From the NCBI GenBank assembly GCA_943735955.1, contig OX030956.1, forward strand, positions 9,558,445 to 9,622,444: a stretch of 64,000 nucleotides of DNA, given 5' to 3'. Source of the DNA: Piscicola geometra (lineage: Eukaryota; Annelida; Clitellata; Hirudinida; Piscicolidae). The notes under the pieces were generated by a model that saw only the letters and a program-made list of their open reading frames with translations, ran no database searches and had not been told where the DNA came from. Positions 1 to 12,698 of this stretch are shown piece after piece. Each line of letters starts with the position of its first letter. Position 1 is the first letter of the stretch. A program made the position numbers and the translations under genes.

Positions 1-1290
1 TAATATTACATTAATTAAAAAAAATATAGTTATTATTCATGCAATTAAATCCCACAATAAAATAAATAATAAACCGAGCGATTTCTGTCTTTTTTCCTAT
101 CAAACAAAAATTTAAAGAAACGCAAAAAAAAAATTTAATTTAAAAATGTAGTTTAAAAACAATTCATTCAAATATCTGCTAAATAACAACAAAATGAGAT
201 CATATTTTCAAGTCAACGGAAATTAATGGGAAAAATGTTCTGTTAAAAATTTTATTTCCAAAAATATACAACTTTTGTTCGATAATATTTATAACGGAAA
301 CGGACTTTAACGTTAATGGATGATAACAGACCTAAATTCACTGACGGATAATTTTAACGCCCATGTTAAGTGCATTAAAATGATTCAGCCACTGTGACAA
401 TGAGAACCCTTATCCACCAAGCTAATTACACCTGCAAGCAACAATGCAGATAAATTAATGACCTAATGCAAAAACACAGCTTGTTACTTGAGCCTTCTAA
501 TTAGACCTTGCTGTAGCATAATTACGCTTTCTAAGGCAGCCGATCTTATGGGAAGAGTCTTATCGTCTCTATGATGTGAGCGAGGTGACAGTGCATGCCA
601 TGCTGAATCACGTCTTCCCGAAACACTGAGTTTATTGGACTTCAAACTCCTATTTGAATAATTTATACTATTAAAATTTTAAAAAGTAAGAAAAAGATAG
701 TTTTTAAGCGTTATTTCTAACAACTGCAAAATCGCATTTTAATGAAATACCGTAAAAGATCATTGATTAAATGCACATTTTTGCCTCTTGTTTTTGTTCT
801 TAACAACTTTCGAGTTACGTGAATTTATAGAATTTTTAATAATAAAATTGAAAGATACTTCCGATCTTTCTTGCTAGTTTTTGTTTCTTCATATATTCTT
901 TCTCTCTCTTGAATTTGAGGTAAGAGCGCTCTAGAAATCTATTTGATTGATTTGATTGATTAGCAGGGAAAAACATATGCGTCTTATAAATGGTGTTTTA
1001 CGGTGTTCAAACTGCCCATTGAAAACGTTTTAACAATATAACCATCTTTAAAACGCTTTCAGCTCACATTGGTACTGAAGAGACTAGAGAGGGCTGAGAG
1101 GTTTGACCAGTTCCTGCCTCCCAAAAACTGTGGAAGTCAAGAAAGTAATTGAGCTTTTAAAACTATGAAATATAGAAATTTCAAATACCCAGCTAATTAA
1201 ACTAAATTGTTAATTTTTTGAAAGTTTGGAATGTCATTACTCATCGAGTTTTCAAGAGACGACAGAAGTGACTAATAAAAAATTGTACAA
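1..1290. other. Stretch without recognisable gene
   Basis: AT-rich sequence with no long open frame and no protein similarity that I recognise on either strand. It lies downstream (in the 3' direction) of the minus-strand PLC-like gene, so it may hold introns or undetected short exons of that gene. I see nothing specific. Confidence 0.5.
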
Positions 1291-1714
1291 ATTTTAAGGA
1301 TTGGTGCAGCCCTGCAACGGCCAGCAACCTGAATCGCTCTGAATACTGAAGAGCCTGACAAGTCCTGCTTGGGCGAAGGGAGGCAAGTGCATGGGGAGGG
1401 AGTGTGCTGTTGACAAAGCAGTGACATCGAAGAAGTTGCTGGCAGTGCTGAAGATAATGAGAGTGTTGAGGACGATATTGAGGAAGCGATTTGTAGTTGA
1501 ATGAAGATGTCGGTGAGCCACGTGATTCTGGAGGAAGGATGTCCCGGTTGTCTGAGTTGTCTGCAGGTCTGTGTCAGCTGTGTTGTTGTGCATTAGTATG
1601 TCATTTGATTGGGATACAAACAGTTGTATACCTAAATAAAAGACACCAAGTAAATTTAATGTTTGGAGCCACTCAGGCTGAAGTGGCATGCTTATCCAAT
1701 CAAAGATTGCAAAC

Positions 1715-4700
1715 TCAAACAATCAGTTTGGAATTTTTAATCATCCGTTTAATGGGAAACAGATTTCGAACCTGCAGAAAACCGATGCACCAGACGAGAG
1801 CGCATGTCTTGGTGACTTTGAAGTGGATACTTTTCAACTCAGCTACGCTGTTCGAAAACCGAATGTTGAGGCTGGTTCTGGGCGTATGTTCTGATTGATT
1901 TGAAGGGTTGGACGGAATAGAGTGCGTTGTTTTCTTGAGAGACACTTCAGTGATCAGGTCGATGTTAACGAAACCTTCCAAGCTGTTCTCGCTGACGAAG
2001 TACTGCGTGCTGCTGCGTTTGACAGCCAACAGGGTGAGTGGCACGCTCGTCTTCATGCCTGCGCCCTCCATGGAGCCTCCTTCCAACTGCTTCGCTGGAG
2101 ATGGAAACCAATACAAGGTTCTGTGCTTGCTGTCAAGCAGCATGACAACGTTGTTCTGCTGGTGAGTGCTGCTCTTGTCGCTATTGTTTTTGACCAGCAA
2201 GGCACCGGTGCCTGCCCGCATGAGGCTCGATGCCAGCATGCTGAGTGCTTCAGTGTACTCGGGCAGCAGTCCTCTTTTGTGCCTGATGCTCCGATTGTTC
2301 CTCAGCAAGCCTTCAAAACGCTTGTTGCAGGATTTTGAAGTTTTTGTTTGATAAACTTCGTTGATGTTGCAGTTGGAGATGATACCATTGTTGTAGTTGG
2401 TGGAAATGTTGTAATTGTTGTTACTGTTGTTACTTGTTATTTCATATAAATCAGCAATTGACAAATACTGTTTGAAATAATCCACACTGAAGCTGTTGTG
2501 AGCGCTAGGGTGGAGGTTTTTTTTGTGTGTTGTGGCGATGCTTCTGAAAAGACTACGCAGACGTTTTTTGTTTTGTAATCCATAAAATCGCACGTATGTA
2601 GTTGGAACCTGAGTAAGGAAAGTGTTTATGACGTCACTGATGATGATGATGAAGAAGAAGAAGAAGAAGAAGAAGATGATGATGATGATGATGAAGATGA
2701 TGATGATGATGATGATGATGATGAAGAAGAAAAATAAATATAATTTAAAAAAGAAGAAGGTGATGATAGTGGCGGTGGTGGTGATGATGATTACGAGTTA
2801 TGAATCATCCACTTAATTTAATTCCTTTGGATAATCAGCCGCTTAAATTAGCAAGTGAAGCGGTCGTGAAATGAACTTGACAGAGTGAGTGAGTGTGATA
2901 AGTAGATTTATTGTTTTGATGCAAACAACTAAAAGTGAACCCACATTGAACTCGTCCGTAGAGGTGGCATTGTTGTCACTTGTATCGTCATCAGCACCAT
3001 CATCATCATTTACTCTGTCATACTCTCCATCTCCACCATCGTGCTTGGCTTCCTCTTCGCCTTTACGGCCACCACCAAGTGGCAACTCCAGCAAGTCAAA
3101 GCCGAAGAAAGCCAGTTGATCGCGAATCTCATCAGCACTAGCATCATCACTCCAACCATCATCATCATCATCACCTTCCAGTCCCTCATGATTGTAATCT
3201 TCAGGGTCACTACAGGCTACATACAACTGATGCAGGATCTTACCAGTGAAGAGTGTCACGTGACTGGAGACTTGGGTGAGGGAGGCAGCGTTGTGGATGT
3301 GGATGGAGGCGAGAGAGTGGCTGAAGGCATGCAAGGTGTGCATGCTGGAGTCGTTGATGGAGAGCCAGAAGGGCTGTAAAGCCTTTGATCTGCATGCGTG
3401 AAAGGAGGAAGTGAGAGCAGCAGAAGCCAAATTATAGGAAAAGAAAATGAATGAATGTTGATATGTTACAGTCCAAACGCGTATCCAGGCATTTCGCGTA
3501 AAAAAAGTCAAATCATGTAACGCATGGCTGACGCGTATCGAATGAAAAAAGCTTAATAAGATCTCTAAAGATTGAATATATTCATTTCAGTCAAATTTTA
3601 AAATAATTTAATTTTTTTAGGTATTTTCTAAACCTCTTTTCATTCGATCCGCGTGAATCATGCGTTACACGATTTGACTGGTTTTTAGGCACTACACAAA
3701 ATGCCTGGTTACGCGCTTGGACTGAATATTCTGATACATACTGATTCCAAGATTTGCATGCACCCACCTGAGACCAGCCAGAACCGCTGTGGCAGAGTGC
3801 AGTGAGCAAAGCTGGATGGAAACCAGGATGAGTCTGAGCATCATCATCAACACCACCTTTCTCTGTTCAAAACTACACTGGCATGTGATGGCATCCACAG
3901 TCCACTGTTTCACCTTTTGTGTGTGTTTGGTAGAGGTTGTACAGGTGTGCTGTGTTAGTGTGTGCAATAACAAAATGCTTAATGGACTTGATGTTCTAAA
4001 TAATGAATAATTCATTTAAATTACAGCGCTATTACAAAGTGTTAAGATCTGCCAACAAGACGAGTGACACACTATGCCAAGTGCAACTGACAGCTTTGTA
4101 AGAGTCCAAGAGAGCATCTATCGCCCTCATGTCTTCAGAGACTGTGCCTGGAAACGATCCTCTTTGCATGACCACTTCCAGGGTGTAACGTAGGTAGGTG
4201 TGAGGTGATGGAACGAGGGAGAGAAGGTGCAAGTGGTTCTCGAGCAGGATCAATGCAATCTCCTCAGGCTGGTCCATCAGCTTGTTTAGGCGTGCAACCA
4301 TTTGTTGAATGTTGTTGCTGAAGGAAAGATCATTGTCGTTTTCTTTTATTTTGATGTTAGTTACGTTGTTGTTGCTGTTGTCATTGCAGGGTTTGTGGTT
4401 GCTGACATTATTGGTTTCAACACCTTTTCTCTCATTTAAAAAGGTGATTTTATCATGTGATGTGTTGGAGGTTTGAAAATTGTTGCTGTCGTTATGGTTT
4501 GTGATTTGGCTGTTCCTACTTTTAATGTAAATTTTAATGGTTGAAGTGTTATTTTTGTATGTATTTTTATTATACAAACTATTAGAATTTGTATCTACAG
4601 TGCCAACTTGGGATTCGTTACTGCTATTATTGTTGCTGTTGTTGCAAATGTTTTTAGCAGTTTTTGTATTTTTGCTCTTGTTGCTGTTGTTGCTGTTGTT

Positions 4701-4715
4701 GCATAGATGTTGCAT
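1715..4715 (-). CDS. RasGEF + PH domain protein, phospholipase C-epsilon-like (partial)
   Basis: Several minus-strand open segments read in order as one signalling protein. The 4032-4715 segment starts Asn-rich and then carries a RasGEF-like start (PEEIALILLENHLHLLSLV). Segment 3768-3913 continues the RasGEF helices (VDAITCQCSFEQRKVVLMM, then ATAVLAGL) and ends at a GTGGGT donor. Segment 2843-3389 begins SKALQPFWLSI after an AG acceptor and runs into an Asp/Glu-rich stretch. Segment 1715-2593 looks like a PLC-type PH domain: VVMLLDSKHRTLYWFP, a central strand, and a terminal helix TCALVWCIGFLQ. RasGEF followed by PH is the order known for phospholipase C-epsilon, whose EF-hand, X/Y catalytic and RA domains would lie beyond the left edge. 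No catalytic PLC domain is visible here, so the family call is inference; another RasGEF-PH protein is possible. Exact exon joins are not settled. Confidence 0.45.
2638..2770 (+). repeat. (GAT)n/(GAA)n trinucleotide tract
   Basis: A mixed GAT/GAA/GGT low-complexity run between two exons of the PLC-like gene. The Met/Lys-only frame it produces is not a gene. Confidence 0.85.
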
Positions 4716-5005
4716 TTTATTAAGTTTCTTGTCTGTACTGTGTTGACTAGGAACGTCTGTTTGGATTAAACGTATAAATTAAATTACTATAAATCAACAA
4801 AGCTATAAAGGCTTAAAGACTTGACAAGGTTATTCATAACATCAATACTCTTCAGCTCAACAATGCTGCATTACCTAAGCCTTCTTATGCCATTGTACGC
4901 AACAGAAGGGTGTGTAATTTATGTATGCTTTTTTGTTTATTTAAATAAATAATATTTTAAAACTTATATTTCAATAAATGAATTTAGAAATATGGATGGT
5001 ATTAC

Positions 5006-5075
5006 TTGAGGGAGATCGGTTTTTAATGACGTCATCAAGCCACTCCAACAGCTGGTCCAGATTCGGAACATCCAT
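5006..5075 (-). CDS. Possible upstream exon of the RasGEF/PLC-like gene
   Basis: A 70-nt minus-strand stretch flanked by an AG acceptor and a GTAATA donor encodes MDVPNLDQLLEWLDDVIKN and a few more residues. The composition and amphipathic pattern look coding. Position and strand fit a 5' exon of the gene at 1715-4715. There is no family match, so this is a suggestion only. Confidence 0.3.
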
Positions 5076-5545
5076 CTGACGGGAGTGTTTACAAGTGCAA
5101 TAAGAACGGAATGTATGAGCGTATTAGGAGTTTAAAGCATATAAATATTCCAAACTTCATTGATAAGTGTTCTATTTTCGGTAATAAAATTGTATTTTAT
5201 AATCTGTTATGCGAAGAAATGCAGGCCACTAAAGTGTTGTGTTTATAGACTCTTTTAAAGGAAAGTTCTTCACTCTTGCAATAAGATAAATCGCTTTGAC
5301 AAAACAATGTTCTTATCTGTCTAAATTTACTCAAGTATTCGCTCTACATTTTGCAATACTACAATTTTGCAATACTACATAATTGAAGTATATTTATAAT
5401 GAGTTTGCAGTACAATGTAGTAGCTTGTTGAAGAACCGACGTGATAAGGTTGGAATATGATAGAAAAGATAAATACTATTAAATCAAACCTAGGTTGAAA
5501 ACTGTGTTGGCTCTAAATAATTTCAAGATTTATTCAAAGACCAAC

Positions 5546-5626
5546 CTTGGGGTTTGCTTTTGACGCGTGTGCCTTGGTTCTTGGTGACTCCAGCTTATCC
5601 AACCAGAAGAGCGTCGGAAGTGACAA
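5546..5626 (-). CDS. Possible upstream exon of the RasGEF/PLC-like gene
   Basis: An 81-nt open minus-strand stretch between an AG acceptor (gatatag) and a GTTGGT donor encodes 27 codons beginning LSLPTLFWLDKLESP. The phase is 0 at both ends. It is locally richer in GC than its surroundings, which favours coding sequence. Assignment to the downstream RasGEF/PLC-like gene rests only on strand and position. Confidence 0.25.
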
Positions 5627-5639
5627 CTATATCCCGCAA

Positions 5640-7134
<1,495 letters not shown>

Positions 7135-7159
7135 ACACAAACACCACTTGACTTGGTAG

Positions 7160-8200
7160 TTGACACTGGTGCCATTGAAGTTATTAGGCAGAGTAATTTT
7201 AAACGGACTAGGCAATGTTACAGTTGATGGTAAGAAGAAGCAAGATCGTTGGAACGAACACTTTTCAGAGCTGCTGATCAAACCGACATCCAAACCTCTA
7301 TACTCTGTTCACCAAGCTCCCCGACCTTCATCACCAACAACAAAGACCTAACCTAACAGAAGTCAACAGGGCACTCAATAAACGGCGTAATGGGGAAGAG
7401 GCCGGTATCTACGGTAGCCGAGTGAACGGGTAGCTGAGTGAACGGGTAGCCGAGTCGGTAACGACTCTCACCTCGACCAATAATAAAATTTCCGAGGTTC
7501 GAGTGCAACCAATGCCCTAGTAACCCATAGGCGCAAATGAAAATATGCAGCTTAAGTGGCCTCGAAGCTCGTTCGAGTTATACGCCACTATAATAATGCT
7601 CTTCATTATTATTATTATTATTCCCAGAGATGGTGAAGGCTCTAGACTCTCATGTAATCTTCGGAACCTATTCCAAACCGTCTGATCCACAGAAAGAGTA
7701 CCAGCTGGTTGGTGGTGTGTAGGTGGTTGGTAATTTTTATCGTTCCTCTTTTCTCTATTTCACAAACTACCGCGGAATCAACCTACTTTCTGTTCCAGGA
7801 ATGATTTTCGCTCACGTTCTTCTCAACAGAATGCGACCTTTCATTCTCCAGTCAGAAAACACCAGGAGGTTCAAATCCCGGTAGACCAGTCTTGACCCTC
7901 AACCTTTTATCATAAACAAGATGTGAGTACTGACAACATCTATTTGCCATTCACCTAGATCTGAAAGTAGCATTTCTCTCTGTCAACATAGATACCCTCT
8001 GCATTCTCCACCTTTTAGGAATCCCATTCAAGCTAATCTGGATCTGCCATGCCCTCCACCTCAACACCAAAGAAGCGCAAATAGGATGGATCCCTCAGTG
8101 ATTGGTTCCAAATTCAATCTGGGGTTCATCAAGGTTGTGAAATGTAGTGATGACTCGAGTTCAGGAACGGTCAACGGTTCGTTCAATGTTTGCACCAGAC
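7160..8200 (+). pseudogene. Decayed RTE-type LINE reverse transcriptase, split by a SINE
   Basis: Plus-strand fragments of a non-LTR retrotransposon protein occur in the expected order but broken by stops and frameshifts. DRWNEHFSELL at 7228-7281 is the segment ahead of the RT fingers. VNRALNKRRNGEEAGIYG at 7355-7410 is followed, after a SINE insertion, by IPEMVKALDS from about 7622. NYRGINLLSVPGMIFAHVLL lies near 7765-7825 and a remnant of the palm (LHLLGIPFKLIWICHAL) near 8005-8060. These motifs are typical of RTE/BovB-like LINEs. The copy is dead. The 3' end is not defined. Confidence 0.75.
7413..7621 (+). mobile_element. tRNA-derived SINE with a triplicated A-box region
   Basis: A tRNA-like head carries an A box TAGCCGAGTCGG (7447-7458) and a B box GGTTCGAGTGC (7496-7506), the internal RNA polymerase III promoter of tRNA-derived SINEs. 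A unique body follows, then an (ATT)n tail ending at about 7621. The A-box segment (GGGTAGCCGAGTGAAC-like, 16 bp) appears three times in tandem at 7413-7458. The SINE sits between two codons of the RTE remnant, so it inserted after that LINE had arrived. Confidence 0.8.
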
Positions 8201-8327
8201 TTGGAGATGCCAGTTTTACCGTCTTGGTTTTTGCAATCGAAGTTTTTTTTATCTTCTAGCTCTCAATTTTTCAGAAAAGGAACGTAAATTGGGAAAATAG
8301 TATTCAAAATTCTAATTAATTGTCAAT

Positions 8328-8572
8328 AGTTAATCTAATATTTCAAATAATTATTCTAATATTTCAAATAATTATTCTTATATTTCAAATAATTATTCTG
8401 ATATTTCAAATAATTATTCTAATATTCCATATAATTATTCTAATATTTCAAATAATTATTCTAATATTCTAAATAATTATTCTAATATTTCAAATAATTA
8501 TTATAATATTTCAAATAATTATTCTAATATTTCAAATAATTATTCTAATACTTCAAATAATTATTTCAAAAT
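8328..8572 (+). repeat. 21-bp AT-rich tandem repeat
   Basis: About eleven copies of a 21-bp unit (AATATTTCAAATAATTATTC plus T) with single-base variants. It has no coding content and no unique spacers. Confidence 0.92.
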
Positions 8573-8836
8573 GTCACCAAAAATTATCTTTTTCAAAAAT
8601 ATTTACTTATTATTAATTTATTTTTTCATTAATTAATCTATTATTAATAAAAATAAATGGAACAAAGTTTTACTTTTAAATTTTTTAAGCCAAATTGGAA
8701 TTAAGTTTCTAAAACGAAATAGCTTTGGGAGTAAAAGGTCATCACAGAAATCCACGGTTTGCTGTACGCACTTTGTAATAAAAATCCAATCCTGGCATAT
8801 CCTGCCTAAGCTGTTTCAGTAGAATATTTTTCTATT

Positions 8837-11800
8837 ATGTTTCTACAAAGTTCTCTTATCAAAGTTCTACGTTACACCATAAACCCATGTAAGTTACTTT
8901 AATTTCATTTTTATAGCTTTTGAATTAATAAACGATGATAGAAATAAGGTTTTTAGAGACAAATATTTGAAAAAATAGAATAGTTATGTTTTAGGTATTT
9001 TAAAAATAATTTCACTTTCTCTTATGCTCTATTAATTCTTCTCAAGGCATTCAACACAGTACTGTTCAGCCAGTGAACTCTTCCACCAAGTACTTTTTGT
9101 CTAATCCAACAAACCAATGGAACAATGCATTGGGCAGCAAAAGATTCTCATCCTTTTTCACTCAAGGTTGATTATGTTGATTTACTTTAAAATTATTTAA
9201 ACTTTTAATATAAAATAAAATAGTTAAATTTGAAATATAAAACTATAGTGGTCGGTGGCCAGCAACTAAACCCTTTCCCAATTCAATTTTTAAAGTAGTT
9301 TTTCCTCTCTAAAATAGTGACTGCTAGTGAGGTGTGGGCAGGGGTGACGGGTGTGAGCAATGCAGGCAAGAAGAAGGGTCGAGGGAGGAGAGTGGGTCGC
9401 AAGAAGGTAACTGACCTCAACAGAGGACAAATCATGGGCACAGGTTACAATTTGCTTTAAAGATTTTTAACAAACCTGTGGAACGGGGATGGCTTAGATG
9501 GTAGACGTTGGACTTGCGACTCAAAGGTTGTCTGTTCGAATTCCTGATGAGCAACCTTGAACTATCATATGATGTCTTGTTTGCGACTTATGTATTAAGG
9601 GATGTGTACGTCGTGTGGAGTGGCGCCTCTGGTGCATAAGAACCATGGTTCTAAGAACCATTGTAACATGGCCTGCGTCTTTCAGGCTGTGAATAATACA
9701 GACCGTAAAAAAAAACAAAAAAATAGTTTCGTAAAAGTTCTACTCAAAAACAGCTCAGGTTCTGATAATGAACTGGCTACTAGTACTATGTAAGCTAGTA
9801 CAGCCTGTGTTGCGGTCGCTGGCTAGCAACTAAACCTTCTCACTCATAATCTTGTCACAATAGTTTTGGCATTTGGTGTAGAAGGCATTTTTCACTCTGC
9901 ACCAGTTGTTGTTGCCTCCGCACACTACACTGCTGTTACACAACTACATATTTTGCACCACCACAATTACTTTTCTTCTACACCTTACTTCCTCATTCTT
10001 CTCCATGTCTACAAACATGCAGTGCAATTTCTTCTGGCCTTTACTTTTCCTATATTCCCTCCATCTTTTCATCTCATTCAGTCAAAATATTTGCACCGAC
10101 ATCCTTTACTGTTCCCACTCCTAGTGAATCTTTCTCAGCTGGGTCTTTTGTCCAGCCAGTCGGTGTTTAAGGCCAAAATCAAACTAAAAAATGACATTTA
10201 CTAAAAATCTCGTCGTATATCGATCTAAGGTCAGAAAAGCATGAATTCGACCAGCTAAAATCATAGAAAATAAACAAAAATCTTAGGAGAAGTGATTTAG
10301 TCGTTTCATCTGGGCCCGCTCGATTATGATTATGATGATGGTGATGATTATGAGGCTGAATTGAGTTTTTATCAATCTTCTATTCATACAAAGGATTTTT
10401 GTTTCACGCAGGCAGAAACAACATCAAGTGGCCTGGCCTGAACAGCAACATCCTGGCCGGCAACAAGGTCCTTCCACGTACACAACTGCCTCCCGATCAG
10501 GAACAGTCTCAGGCGCTGATCCGCATGCGAGACCAGAACAGCAGGATCCGATACACTCGCTTAGCGCCCCTCGAACGAGGATTCTCGGGACCCTACATGG
10601 CGGGCCGCTCCATCGGACCGCCACAGCCCATAAATGATTGTTTGTGCTTGAGATTATGATCTGCCAGCGAAATGCTTATTACGTTTTAAACTTTGATTTT
10701 CAGATGTTTTCGAAGGATTCGACTCAAAAGTGCTTGAAGTGAGCACCTATAAACCTCATTTCTATTCATTTTTCTCATATCATCTCATCCTCTACCTATC
10801 TCCATCACTCCTCGCCACTGCTTGCCACAGCAAAAGATGGTGACGAACATGACGAGCAGTCAGGGCCGCAGGAGGAGGATCTCCATCTTCGTTGTCACTG
10901 GCAACAAGAATGGAGTTGCTGGTACATTGCTTTCATTGATATCTTGGTAATTTTTATGATTTAAACACATCCTTTGACTTCTGCCTTCGTATTTAATATA
11001 TCACGAAGATACATGGCACTTTATACCGCCACAGGTTATGGCTTGGGGAAAGCGACCTCACAACACGCAGCACTCAGAATGGTGGGTGCATGTTTGTTTG
11101 CAGTCAAGCGTTATGATTAAGTGCATGCATCGATCCATGCACTCAGGCGTTGAACAAGGCTGGTCAGAAGCTGATGCACATCCCGCTCTACGAGGACCAC
11201 ACCGTCTTCCACAACATGTGGAGTCAGTACCAGCGCTCCAAGATCTTCATCCACAAGAAGCAGAAGGGTGCGTGCATGACACGTTGATCTGCAACTATAT
11301 TACCTTCTTCCATCCTTACACTTACACTGCATCGACTACCCTCAGGATACGGACTGAGGTGTCACCGAGTGCTGAAGGCCATCTGCGAGATGATCGGCAT
11401 CAAAGACCTCCACTGCAAGGCACCTCCACCATTCAGCGCATTCATCATTTTTCTATCAACCTTTCATATTTTCACAATGAAACATTTCCACTTCCTCCAT
11501 CAATGCCATAGCACTTCTTTCGCAGGTGGAGAACAGCACAGGCAATGTGCAGTCAGTCACCAAGGCATTCTTTAACGCCCTCATCAACCAGGTGCATACT
11601 CTTGGTGATGATGATTACAATAATAATATTATTCTGAAGATTATGTTTTTTGTGACCACATTAACTTAATTACATTTATATAAGACTACCCGTTCTTTTA
11701 TATATAACCTTTTCCACATCAAAAACACTGCACTACACATACCACATTTCACACTACACTGCAATAGACACCATACCTACTGGTCCTTGTGATCCAAATA

Positions 11801-12467
11801 TTTAAGAACCACTGCACTGCACTACAATAGATTGAACTGCAATACACTATATTGAACTGCAATACAACGGCCACCACCACCACCACCATGCAGGAGAGTC
11901 ACGAGGAGCTGGCGGAGAGGATGGGCTTGCACCTGGTGGAGATGCGCAAGGAGGAGGAGTACAAGCCCCGAGTGCTCGCATCGCCCTCCAAACTCAAGAC
12001 GCAAGCCATCACCGATGAAGTCGAAGATCTCGAGGTGGGCTCTATTGCGTGCATGTCAGGAATTACACCGTGAATTATATTTTCAGTGAAATATTCACTG
12101 AGCTGGGTTATATTTCGTGAATATCTCAAAATGAACAGAAAATTTCATATTTTGTGGAAGTATAAAGGGTTAGGGGTAGGGTTATGGTTATTTTTATATT
12201 TTCTTATATTTACCAAAATTATGTTTTTGTTATTTTCGTGTAAATTTCAAGATAAACAGAACACTTTCTGATGAATCACTCTGAAGCATCAACGGCACAC
12301 AGATGGACTTTGACCGTCTGTACTACGGAGGTCGGTGCGAGCTGGAGAGGCCTCCGAGGAGCTTGTACGACATGAGCAACAAGTACCACGTGAGGGCCTT
12401 CAAGAAGAAGATGGCCGACAGGAACCAGTCCCAGGCAGCCATTCTAAGGAAGGCTGGTCTGGCTTGA
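8837..12467 (+). CDS. MRPS5: Mitochondrial ribosomal protein uS5m (MRPS5), 12 exons, 421 aa
   Basis: Small-subunit mitoribosome protein of the bacterial S5 family, acting in the mitochondrial matrix. My exon model, with phases all consistent: 8837-8888, 9047-9166, 9318-9443, 10412-10639, 10704-10738, 10831-10921, 11035-11081, 11147-11267, 11346-11419, 11526-11591, 11894-12034, 12303-12467. Exon 1 starts MFLQSSLIKVLRYTINP, basic and hydrophobic like a transit peptide. Then come FSSFFTQVTASEVWAGVTG, DLNRGQIMGTGRNNIKWPGL, the S5 RNA-binding core ISIFVVTGNKNGVAGYGLGK, KGYGLRCHRVLKAICEMIG and a C-terminal tail. These match known MRPS5 in order and length (human about 430 aa). All introns are GT-AG except the one after exon 9, which appears to be GC-AG. 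Neighbour MRPL49 is convergent. The start codon is inferred from phase and transit-peptide character. Confidence 0.93.
9483..9723 (+). mobile_element. tRNA-derived SINE in MRPS5 intron 3
   Basis: A tRNA-like head has A box TGGCTTAGATGG (9490-9501) and B box GTTCGAATTCC (9534-9544), followed by an unrelated body and an A-rich tail near 9705-9723. It differs in sequence from the SINE at 7413. Part of its 3' body (GACGCAGGCCATGTTACA in reverse) recurs near 23800, which supports it being a dispersed family. Confidence 0.75.
9724..10411. other. Remainder of MRPS5 intron 3
   Basis: Intronic sequence after the SINE. Open frames at 9866-10204 show no similarity to anything I know and are interrupted by low-complexity CA/CT-rich text. 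I treat them as chance frames. Confidence 0.6.
11420..11525 (+). other. GC-AG intron of MRPS5
   Basis: Exon 9 must end at ...TGCAAG and exon 10 must start GTGGAG to keep the S5 frame and alignment. The intron then begins GCACCT and ends CGCAG. No GT donor nearby keeps the frame. Confidence 0.65.
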
Positions 12468-12547
12468 CTTGTTGCTGAAACCAAGAAACGCTAAGATTGA
12501 CAGACGCTTGTGGTGTTTTTGAGAAGCTGTTATGAAGTCTTTAGGTA

Positions 12548-12553
12548 ATTAAA
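12548..12553 (+). terminator. Poly(A) signal ATTAAA for MRPS5
   Basis: ATTAAA lies 81 nt after the MRPS5 stop codon, a usual distance for a polyadenylation signal. Confidence 0.6.
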
Positions 12554-12657
12554 GCTATTATTATTGACGTTTGTGAGTTATAGTCTTCATTTCAAGTTTG
12601 AAATTGTCGCATATTTAATTATTGAATTTGAAACAAACGTCACAAATTCGATAGTAA

Positions 12658-12663
12658 TTTATT
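12658..12663 (-). terminator. Poly(A) signal AATAAA for MRPL49
   Basis: On the minus strand AATAAA occurs 36 nt after the MRPL49 stop. The two convergent 3' ends are therefore only about 100 bp apart. Confidence 0.6.
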
Positions 12664-12698
12664 CAAAAGTTTGCAAGGCCTTGAAAGTAAGGAGAGCT

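Noticed and set aside
8328..8572. Regularly spaced repeat resembling a CRISPR array
   Set aside because: The unit is 21 bp with no unique spacers, in an animal genome; it is a simple minisatellite. The same applies to 63434-64000.
9866..10204. 112-codon plus-strand frame in MRPS5 intron 3
   Set aside because: Low-complexity Leu/Phe/His text, no similarity, inside a well-defined intron.
10424..10637. Alternative frames overlapping MRPS5 exon 4
   Set aside because: The S5-family frame there is unambiguous; the others are by-products of the GC-rich exon.
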